From an uncultured Rikenellaceae bacterium (lineage in GTDB: Bacteria > Bacteroidota > Bacteroidia > Bacteroidales > Rikenellaceae): DNA of 5,061 nt. Position numbers and translations under genes: made by a program. This document shows positions 1 to 5,061 of this stretch, piece by piece. The DNA lies in assembly GCA_947038135.1 (NCBI GenBank), contig CAMQVM010000145.1, forward strand, positions 1 through 5,061, given 5' to 3'. The notes under the pieces were generated by a model that saw nothing but the letters and a program-made list of their open reading frames with translations, had not been told where the DNA came from and searched no databases. Numbering within the stretch: position 1 is the first letter of the stretch; the number at the start of each line of letters is the position of its first letter.

Positions 1-2582
1 CGAGTCATACCACTAAAGTCAATACCATATCCAGCAGGCATCTCACTAGCAGCCACCTCTTTAATCGCCTTAATTGCATCTTGCGAGCTGTAACCTGGTG
101 CTACTGTACCATTAACAGATATGCTTCCATACATATTAAAGCGTCGAAGTTCAACAGGGTCATATACTTTTCTAAGAGATATAAATTGTGATATAGGAGC
201 CATTTCGCTACCTACACGTACAAAAATATTATTTAACGACTCTTTATTTTTACGCATATTAGGATCAGCTTGAATCATAATACGATACACCTTAGAGAAA
301 CGGTTGAAGTTAGAGGCGTATTGGCTACCATAGTAACCGCCAAGTACCGATAAAACCTCTGCTGGAGATACCCCTGCACGCTTACATTTTGCTGCATCTA
401 CATCTACCACATATTGAGGGTAGTCGATGTTGTATGAGCTATACGCCCTACCTATCTCAGGACGTGCATTAAGCTTTTCTAAGTAGCTCTGTGTTGTGTT
501 GTAAAATGTTCTGATGTCGCCACCTTGCATATCTTGAGTGTGAAACTCAAATCCACCACCCTCGCCATATCCAGGAATCATACCTGGTGCTACTGCAAAA
601 ATACGAGCTGATTTGATATGTTTGGTACGTGCATATATATCTTCAATAACAGCATTTACAGAGTTCTCTTCTCCTGGGCGCTCGTCCCAGTGTTTAAGGC
701 TGATAAAAAACATACCCGAGTTTACACTTGTTCCTGATATAATACCAAATCCTGCCACCTGAGCACAAGTCTGAAACTGTGGTATATCACCAATTGCTTC
801 ATATACCTCATTTAATATTATTTTTGTCTGGTCAAGAGTGTTTCCTGGAGAAGTACTAACGTCAACAAAGAATAGACCCGTATCTTCAGCAGGTACAAAT
901 CCTTGCTTTGTATTTACCATGAAGTACCCTAGAAGTGCAACACATATTACAAGCGATACCCATGCAAGCCACTTTCGTCTGATGAAAAACATTGTGCCTT
1001 TTGTGTAGCGTTTAAGCATTGCGTTATAACTCTTGTTGTAGCCATTACGTACCTTTTCAGCGATTTTGCTACCCTCGCCTGGCTCAGGGTTAGGCTTAAG
1101 CATCATAGCACATAGCGCAGGGCTTAAGGTTATCGAGTTAATAAACGATATACCAACCGCAACTGCCATGGTGAGTCCAAACTGAGTGTAAAATACTCCA
1201 GTTGTTCCACCCATGAAAGAAACAGGTATAAATACCGCCATAAACACTAGGGTAGTGGTAATTAGTGCAGCCAAAAGACCGTCCATTGCATCTATTGTAG
1301 CCTTGTATGCTGATTTATATCCACCATCAAAACGTGCTTGTACAGCCTCTACCACAACAATGGCATTATCTACCACCGTTCCAATAACCAGCACCAATGC
1401 AAATAGAGTAAGTAGGTTAAGCGAAAATCCTGCAACCTTTATAAAGGCAAATGTTCCTACTAATGATATGATAATACATATTGTTGGTATAAGCGTTGCT
1501 CTAAAGTCTTGCAAAAAGAAGTAAACAACAATAAATACTAGTAGAATCGCTAATATAAGCGATACAACTACTGAGTTGATTGAAGCAAAAAGAAAGTCAT
1601 TATTGTTTTGTATAGTTCTAATTTCAAGATCATCGGGCATTTTAGCCTGCATCTCTTCAAAAAGCTTGTCTATATTAAGGTTTATCTCTGTTGCGTTAGA
1701 TCCTGCTGTTTGATAAACCATTGATGGTACACCTGGTGCACCGTCTACCTGTCCTGAAAAGCTATAACTATCTTTTCCTAGCTCGATTGTAGATACATCT
1801 TTAAGACAAAGCATCTCACCATCTTCTAGGGTTCTGATAACTAGGTTTTCAAACTCCTCTACCGATTGCTTACGTCCTGAATATTTCATTGTATACTGAA
1901 ATACCTGTCCTGACTCCTCGCCAAATGCACCTGTCGCTTTCTCTATGTTCTGCTCTGCTAAGACAGCGGTGATGTCACTTGGCACGAGCTTATATTGAGC
2001 CATAATGTCAGGCTTTAGCCATATACGCATACTATAATTACCTCCAAAAAGCACAAGTGAAGCAACACCTTGAATACGTTGAATCTCGGGCTTGATGTTT
2101 ATAGCCATGTAGTTAGAGATAAATATCTCGTCATAGGTACCATTAGGACTCACTACGGCAAAAGATCTAAGTGTACTAGGTTGCTCCTTTTGTGTTGTTA
2201 CACCAATTTGTGTAACCTCTGAAGGAAGTGTACCTGAGCCAATCGAGACACGGTTTTGCACATTTACAGCAGCCATGTCAGGATCTGTACCTTGTTTAAA
2301 ATAGACATTAATACTCACCTCGCCACTATTACTTGACGATGATGTCATGTACATCATGTTTTCTACACCATTTATCGCCTCTTCAAGAGGGGCAATAACG
2401 CTTTTCTGTATTGCGTCGGCACTAGCTCCAGGGTACATTGTCGTAACACGTACTGCTGGGGGTGCTATGTTTGGGTATAGCTCTATTGGAAGTGTAAATA
2501 TAGAAATCACTCCAAATAGCACTATGAAAATCGAAATACCTATCGATAGGATAGGTCGATCTATAAATGTTTTTATATTCAT
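1..2582 (-). CDS. RND multidrug efflux pump, HAE1/AcrB type (3' end outside window)
   Basis: Inner-membrane proton-driven drug exporter, the pump subunit of a tripartite efflux complex. The frame is open without stop or frameshift for 860 codons from the ATG at 2582; the family is usually about 1,040-1,060 residues, so roughly the last 190 are missing. Visible in order: N-terminal FIDRP and TM1 (about 10-32); porter segments with YPGAS, the GTDPDMAAVNVQNRV block and LFGGNYSMRIWLKPD; TM2-TM4 (about 334-412); TM5-TM6 (about 435-492) ending in LSPALCAMMLK; TM7 (about 537-556); the FVPAEDTG motif at 562-569; then the second porter half with SLKHWDERPGEEN. The sequence stops at GIDFSGMTR, which aligns just before TM8 of AcrB, so TM8-TM12 and the Lys940 equivalent cannot be seen. 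The TM4 relay pair reads D405-N406, where AcrB has Asp407-Asp408. The gene follows the adaptor gene by 32 bp and is probably co-transcribed with it. Its substrate cannot be told from the sequence. Confidence 0.97.
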   Translation of the reverse strand, partial: MNIKTFIDRPILSIGISIFIVLFGVISIFTLPIELYPNIAPPAVRVTTMYPGASADAIQKSVIAPLEEAINGVENMMYMTSSSSNSGEVSINVYFKQGTDPDMAAVNVQNRVSIGSGTLPSEVTQIGVTTQKEQPSTLRSFAVVSPNGTYDEIFISNYMAINIKPEIQRIQGVASLVLFGGNYSMRIWLKPDIMAQYKLVPSDITAVLAEQNIEKATGAFGEESGQVFQYTMKYSGRKQSVEEFENLVIRTLEDGEMLCLKDVSTIELGKDSYSFSGQVDGAPGVPSMVYQTAGSNATEINLNIDKLFEEMQAKMPDDLEIRTIQNNNDFLFASINSVVVSLILAILLVFIVVYFFLQDFRATLIPTICIIISLVGTFAFIKVAGFSLNLLTLFALVLVIGTVVDNAIVVVEAVQARFDGGYKSAYKATIDAMDGLLAALITTTLVFMAVFIPVSFMGGTTGVFYTQFGLTMAVAVGISFINSITLSPALCAMMLKPNPEPGEGSKIAEKVRNGYNKSYNAMLKRYTKGTMFFIRRKWLAWVSLVICVALLGYFMVNTKQGFVPAEDTGLFFVDVSTSPGNTLDQTKIILNEVYEAIGDIPQFQTCAQVAGFGIISGTSVNSGMFFISLKHWDERPGEENSVNAVIEDIYARTKHIKSARIFAVAPGMIPGYGEGGGFEFHTQDMQGGDIRTFYNTTQSYLEKLNARPEIGRAYSSYNIDYPQYVVDVDAAKCKRAGVSPAEVLSVLGGYYGSQYASNFNRFSKVYRIMIQADPNMRKNKESLNNIFVRVGSEMAPISQFISLRKVYDPVELRRFNMYGSISVNGTVAPGYSSQDAIKAIKEVAASEMPAGYGIDFSGMT

Positions 2583-2614
2583 TTTTTTAGTTTAATCTGT
2601 TGTAAGAAAATCTC
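2583..2614 (-). other. Adaptor-pump operon junction, no Shine-Dalgarno
   Basis: This is the whole gap between the adaptor stop codon and the pump start codon. On the coding strand it is AT-rich and ends in TAAACTAAAAAA directly before the ATG. There is no AGGAGG-like sequence, which fits Bacteroidota start sites. No hairpin or promoter box is visible, so the two genes are most simply read as one transcript. The ATG at 2582 is preferred because the protein then starts with the conserved MNIKTFIDRP of the family. Confidence 0.6.
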
Positions 2615-3715
2615 TTATTGGTTAATTTCAGTGCCAGGACGTACTAGACCAACACCATCAGCAATTATTATATCGCCTACCTCTATACCACTCTCTACTA
2701 TATACTCTTGGTCATTGCTATTTTTAGCAATTTCGATAATAACAGACTTGGCTTTGCCATCAACTACCTGATAAACACATATTTTGTCTTGCATCTCAAA
2801 CGTTGCAGTTTTAGGAATCACTAAGGCATTTGTGCGTGTTTCAGGAATATTTAAGTTGCCTGATCCACCACTAAGAAGTCTCTTTTCGGTATTTGGAAAT
2901 ACTGCACGCATACTCACTGCGCCAGTGTTATTTTCGATAATTCCACTGATACTCTGAATTACTCCTTGGTGCTCATATATAGAACCATTATTTAGCTGAA
3001 GATTAACTTTTGGCATCCTTGTAATAATGCTATCTAGGCTACCAAATTGATCCATTAAGTCTAGGATTTGATTCTCAGTCATTGAGAAGTATACAAACAT
3101 ATCTGAGTTGTCTGATACCACTGTTAGGGGCTCTTGAAGAGATGGCGATACTAGTGCTCCTTGACGGTGAGGCAGCTTTCCAACAACTCCACTTGATGGG
3201 CTTTTTACAACAGTAAAATCTAAGTTTGCTTGTGCTGAAGCCTCTTGTGCTTTAGCAAGGTCTAGCTGTGCTTTTGCGCTATTTAATGCGTTAAGCTTAG
3301 ATTTTAGGTCTGACTCAGACACTATATTTTTGCTTTTTAATCGCTTGGCGTTGTTGTAGTTCAACTCAGCAGTTGATACGTTTGCCTTGTTAATTGCTAC
3401 ATTTGCCTTTGCTCCTTGTAGGGTAGCCTTGTAGGGTGTTTGTTCTATAATGAATAAAACATCTCCTTTTTCAACATTTTCTCCCTCTTTTACTGCTACC
3501 TCTGTTAGATATCCTGCCACCTGTGGGTAGATGTCAATATCTTGCTTACCTCTTATTGAAGCTGAGTAGCTTGTGCTAAGCTCTCGAGACTGCTTCTTTA
3601 ATGTTAAAAGATTGTAGGTAGTTTTACCTTTTGTTACTACTGTTTCTTCTTTACATCCTGTAAATGCTAAAAAGCATAGTAGGCTGTAAAAGAAGGTCTT
3701 ACGGTTTAAGTTCAT
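2615..3715 (-). CDS. RND efflux periplasmic adaptor lipoprotein (AcrA/HlyD family)
   Basis: Membrane fusion protein that links the inner-membrane RND pump to an outer-membrane channel across the periplasm. It has 366 residues, normal for the family. A signal peptide with a lipobox ends in FTG-C21, so the mature protein should be lipid-anchored at Cys21. Domains in order: first half of the lipoyl domain at about 58-96 (YPQVAGYL, then VKEGENVEKGDVLF); an alpha-helical hairpin at about 97-166, rich in Ala, Lys, Gln and Asn, with its tip near RLKSKNIVSESDL (125-137), where the outer-membrane channel is contacted in AcrA; second lipoyl half at about 167-190 (VVKSPSSGVVGKL); beta-barrel at about 205-290 (MFVYFSMTENQ, then SGGSGNLNIP); and a membrane-proximal domain to the end (VIPKTATFEMQDK, then GLVRPGTEI). 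The ATG at 3715 gives a complete signal peptide; no Shine-Dalgarno precedes it. It is the first gene of the minus-strand operon, with the pump 32 bp downstream. Substrate is unknown. Confidence 0.96.
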   Translation of the reverse strand: MNLNRKTFFYSLLCFLAFTGCKEETVVTKGKTTYNLLTLKKQSRELSTSYSASIRGKQDIDIYPQVAGYLTEVAVKEGENVEKGDVLFIIEQTPYKATLQGAKANVAINKANVSTAELNYNNAKRLKSKNIVSESDLKSKLNALNSAKAQLDLAKAQEASAQANLDFTVVKSPSSGVVGKLPHRQGALVSPSLQEPLTVVSDNSDMFVYFSMTENQILDLMDQFGSLDSIITRMPKVNLQLNNGSIYEHQGVIQSISGIIENNTGAVSMRAVFPNTEKRLLSGGSGNLNIPETRTNALVIPKTATFEMQDKICVYQVVDGKAKSVIIEIAKNSNDQEYIVESGIEVGDIIIADGVGLVRPGTEINQ

Positions 3716-3734
3716 AGTTTTATTATTAAATGAT

Positions 3735-3748
3735 ATAAATTGATTTAT
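3735..3748. repeat. Short AT-only dyad in the adaptor leader
   Basis: The sequence ATAAAT-TG-ATTTAT has perfect 6-bp arms around a 2-bp centre. It lies just downstream of the transcription start inferred from the -7 box at 3759-3766, where a repressor operator could sit. The arms contain only A and T and the surrounding region is very AT-rich, so chance is a fair explanation. No regulator is assigned to it. Confidence 0.25.
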
Positions 3749-3758
3749 TTCTCAACGG

Positions 3759-3766
3759 CAAAATTA
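3759..3766 (-). promoter_or_regulatory. Putative -7 box of the efflux operon promoter
   Basis: Read on the minus strand, these bases are TAATTTTG, an exact match to the Bacteroidota -7 consensus TAnnTTTG. Transcription would start near 3752, giving a leader of about 36 nt before the adaptor ATG at 3715. I see no TTTG-like -33 box at the expected 19-21 bp upstream (about 3786-3790), and a run of ten A (3769-3778) fills part of the spacer. A good -7 box with no -33 box would suit a promoter needing an activator; that last step is inference. Confidence 0.55.
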
Positions 3767-3798
3767 CTAAAAAAAAAAGGTTATTACTTTATAAATCA

Positions 3799-3826
3799 GG
3801 AATAAAATTGTATATATTCGGAATAA
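3799..3826. promoter_or_regulatory. GGAATA half-site cluster, candidate AraC-type operator
   Basis: GGAATAA occurs at 3799-3805 and again at 3820-3826, in the same orientation and exactly 21 bp apart, about two helical turns. A reverse half, TATTC at 3815-3819, makes the 11-bp dyad TATTCGGAATA with the second copy. AraC/XylS-family proteins often bind paired direct half-sites about 21 bp apart (araI1/araI2 is the classic case). The cluster lies upstream of the expected -33 position of the efflux promoter and abuts the -33 region of the regulator's own promoter. Binding by the neighbouring regulator is inferred from position and geometry only. Confidence 0.4.
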
Positions 3827-3830
3827 TTAA

Positions 3831-3861
3831 CGTGGAAAAGCCAAACTATATTGTATCTTTG
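3831..3861 (+). promoter_or_regulatory. Putative promoter of the AraC-family gene
   Basis: TATCTTTG at 3854-3861 matches the Bacteroidota -7 consensus TAnnTTTG exactly. Nineteen bases upstream, CGTG at 3831-3834 matches the -33 consensus TTTG at only two of four positions. Transcription would start near 3868, leaving a leader of about 19 nt before the ATG at 3887. The GGAATAA copy at 3820-3826 lies four bases before the weak -33 box, so binding there could affect this promoter directly. Confidence 0.6.
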
Positions 3862-3886
3862 TACTGTAAATTAAAATTTTTTTATC

Positions 3887-4693
3887 ATGGATGGTTTTAA
3901 AATAGATAAAATAGACTCTTTTTCATGCTTTGTAGAGGATATTGATTATAATATGTTTTATATTTTGCGATGTAACAAAGGAAGTGTTAGTTTTAGTGTA
4001 AATTCAAAAGGATTTGACCTAACTACAAATAATAATGTTATTATTGTTAGTGCGCAGCATATTTTAGTTAACAAAGAATCAGATGATTTAGAGTTGGTTG
4101 TTTATGCTATTTCGTATAGCTATTTTGATGAGTTGACAGTTCTTTTTGATGATCAATTTTTCAAGGTCTTATGGTGTTACACTCCAAATATGTTATCTGA
4201 GGCGCAAATGGCTATGTCAAACTCTTTTTTAGATCAAATATATACTATATGCACAGCTGGCGAGTATGTTTATAAAAAGGTGATAATATCAAATATCATT
4301 CAGTGCTATATGCTTGATATTTTTGAGCACGTGCATTTAAACGTTATTGATGAGCTTATTAGCAACACTAACCATCGTAAAACTATAATGTCAAAATTTT
4401 ACAGGTATATTATAGAGCATAAAGTTAGAGATGTTGAGTTTTATGCTAAACTAATGAATTTGTCTAGTCGTAACCTATATAATATAACCCAGGCAAGTTT
4501 GCGTGTTACTCCTAAAAACATTATTGATTCTACTATGTTGGCAATTATCAAGAATATGCTTCTTGTTAGTGGTTTTAACAATCAGCAGATTGCAGAGATG
4601 TTAAATTTCTCTGATCAATCTGCTTTTTGTCAATATTTTAAGAGATGTGAGGGTATATCTCCATCTGCTTATCGTAAAATTAATAAGGTGTAG
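3887..4693 (+). CDS. AraC-family transcriptional regulator
   Basis: Cytoplasmic DNA-binding regulator of 268 residues, normal length for AraC-type proteins with an N-terminal sensor. Residues about 10-90 are rich in predicted beta strands (MFYILRCNKGSVSFSVNSKG, then NVIIVSAQHILV), like the cupin-type sensor of Bacteroidota AraC proteins; I cannot identify a ligand. Residues about 100-170 look helical. The C-terminal pair of helix-turn-helices spans about 175-265: the first around VEFYAKLMNLSSRNLYNITQ, a linker helix at about 211-227, and the second around NQQIAEMLNFSDQSAFCQYF, followed by the family signature GISPSAYRK at 256-264. The second motif is canonical; the first lacks the usual Lys and Gly of its recognition-helix end. 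The ATG at 3887 follows a TAnnTTTG promoter by about 26 bp and has no Shine-Dalgarno. The gene is divergent from the efflux operon, which makes that operon its likeliest target. Sampled stretches are about 22-30% GC, well below the pump gene. Confidence 0.95.
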   Translation: MDGFKIDKIDSFSCFVEDIDYNMFYILRCNKGSVSFSVNSKGFDLTTNNNVIIVSAQHILVNKESDDLELVVYAISYSYFDELTVLFDDQFFKVLWCYTPNMLSEAQMAMSNSFLDQIYTICTAGEYVYKKVIISNIIQCYMLDIFEHVHLNVIDELISNTNHRKTIMSKFYRYIIEHKVRDVEFYAKLMNLSSRNLYNITQASLRVTPKNIIDSTMLAIIKNMLLVSGFNNQQIAEMLNFSDQSAFCQYFKRCEGISPSAYRKINKV

Positions 4694-4694
4694 T

Positions 4695-4714
4695 AGAGTT
4701 GTAATACTCTTCTT
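4695..4714. terminator. Weak hairpin between convergent genes
   Basis: AGAGT (4695-4699) and ACTCT (4706-4710) can pair around a 6-base loop, followed on the plus strand by TCTT. The element lies just past the regulator's TAG stop (4691-4693) in the 23-bp gap before the sulfatase stop codon, so it could end transcripts from both sides. The stem is only 5 bp and the T-run is short, so this is a weak candidate. Confidence 0.3.
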
Positions 4715-4716
4715 GC

Positions 4717-5061
4717 CTAAATTACTGGTATAACAGGTATAAGTGTTTTACCACTTTCATCAATAGGATATTGGCTATCTTGCAGTTTAAGCTCCTCTGT
4801 CATTGTAAGCATTAGCTCTACAAGTTTTTCGGCGTGGGTTGATGCAAGGTTTTTCTGCTCAGTTCTATCTTCAGCGAGGTTAAAAAGCTGGTATCTAGGC
4901 TCTGAAGGTGATTTTGGGTTGTAATAATATATCAGCTTCCAATCGCCATCTATTAAAGTAGTAAAATAGCTTCCCCTATGGTCGTGTGGAAAGTGCATTA
5001 GCACTTTTTCAGAGCGTTTTTTATCTATCTTGCCAGCTAGTTGCTTTTCGATATTTGTTCC
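4717..5061 (-). CDS. Sulfatase, C-terminal part (5' end outside window)
   Basis: C-terminal 114 codons of an alkaline-phosphatase-like sulfatase, which hydrolyses sulfate esters, often on sulfated polysaccharides in Bacteroidota. The frame is open to the right edge and ends at TAG (4717-4719). Family marks of this end are MHFPHDHR, then SYFTTLIDGDWKLIYYYNP, then YQLFNLAEDRTEQKNLA, the usual close of sulfatase domains, followed by a short helix and a PVIPVI tail. A GTG at 5002-5004 could be mistaken for the start; coding continues upstream of it (KQLAGKIDKKRSEKV), so the true start lies outside. The catalytic formylglycine motif (C/S-x-P-x-R), the metal ligands and any signal peptide are all N-terminal and unseen, so activity, location and substrate cannot be judged. 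It converges on the AraC gene and shares no promoter with the efflux operon. Confidence 0.92.
   Translation of the reverse strand, partial: GTNIEKQLAGKIDKKRSEKVLMHFPHDHRGSYFTTLIDGDWKLIYYYNPKSPSEPRYQLFNLAEDRTEQKNLASTHAEKLVELMLTMTEELKLQDSQYPIDESGKTLIPVIPVI

Noticed and set aside
1213..1524. Plus-strand open frame of 103 codons
   Set aside because: It lies wholly antisense inside the well-conserved TM2-TM6 part of the RND pump gene, has no promoter or recognisable domain, and its Thr/Ser/Ala-rich composition is what the opposite strand of membrane-helix codons gives.
1..2582. Possible pump pseudogene because no closed frame is present
   Set aside because: All 860 codons read through without stop or frame change and conserved motifs occur in order. 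The missing end is due to the window edge.
2347..2595. Plus-strand open frame of 82 codons
   Set aside because: It is antisense to the N-terminal part of the pump gene and only covers its start codon and leader. Its apparent hydrophobicity mirrors TM1 on the other strand; no independent signal supports it.
3769..3778. Run of ten A as a phase-variable tract
   Set aside because: It is in the spacer upstream of a -7 box within generally AT-rich DNA. Length change could alter promoter spacing, but one sequence gives no evidence of variation.
5002..5004. GTG as a start of a small 95-residue protein
   Set aside because: The same frame stays open and reads as sulfatase sequence up to the window edge, so the GTG is an internal valine codon.
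1..5061. CRISPR arrays, tRNA or rRNA genes, insertion sequences, riboswitches
   Set aside because: Nearly all of the window is explained by four protein genes. The non-coding gaps are 32, 171 and 23 bp, and none holds spaced repeats, cloverleaf or rRNA-like sequence, or transposase ends.

Overview
The window looks like chromosomal DNA from a member of the Bacteroidota, probably of the order Bacteroidales. The taxonomic signs are: AT-rich intergenic DNA; two matches to the TAnnTTTG -7 box of Bacteroidota sigma factors; no Shine-Dalgarno sequences, with A-rich stretches before the start codons instead; a lipoprotein-type periplasmic adaptor; and protein sequences that, as I remember them, resemble Bacteroides-type efflux proteins. 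The assignment is inference and no database was consulted.

Layout, left to right. Bases 1-2582 (minus strand) hold the first 860 codons of an inner-membrane RND multidrug efflux pump of the HAE1/AcrB type. It runs off the left edge just before transmembrane helix 8. Bases 2615-3715 (minus) encode its periplasmic adaptor lipoprotein (AcrA/HlyD family), transcribed first, with only 32 bp between the two genes. Bases 3716-3886 are a divergent promoter region. It has a -7 box for each direction and a cluster of GGAATA half-sites, two of them in direct repeat 21 bp apart. Bases 3887-4693 (plus) encode an AraC-family regulator. A 23-bp gap with a weak hairpin follows, and bases 4717-5061 (minus) hold the C-terminal 114 codons of a sulfatase that runs off the right edge.

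The adaptor and pump should form two parts of a tripartite drug-efflux complex. The outer-membrane TolC/OprM-like channel would be expected beyond the left edge. The divergent AraC protein is the natural candidate regulator of the operon and of itself, probably through the GGAATA sites. The sulfatase converges on araC, is not part of the operon, and fits a sulfated-polysaccharide-degrading lifestyle.

I see no new kind of system here; it is a recognisable efflux locus. The points most worth a second look are a D-to-N change at the second acidic residue of the pump's proton-relay pair, the half-site array in the divergent promoter region, the diverged first helix-turn-helix of the regulator, and the low GC content of the regulator gene.
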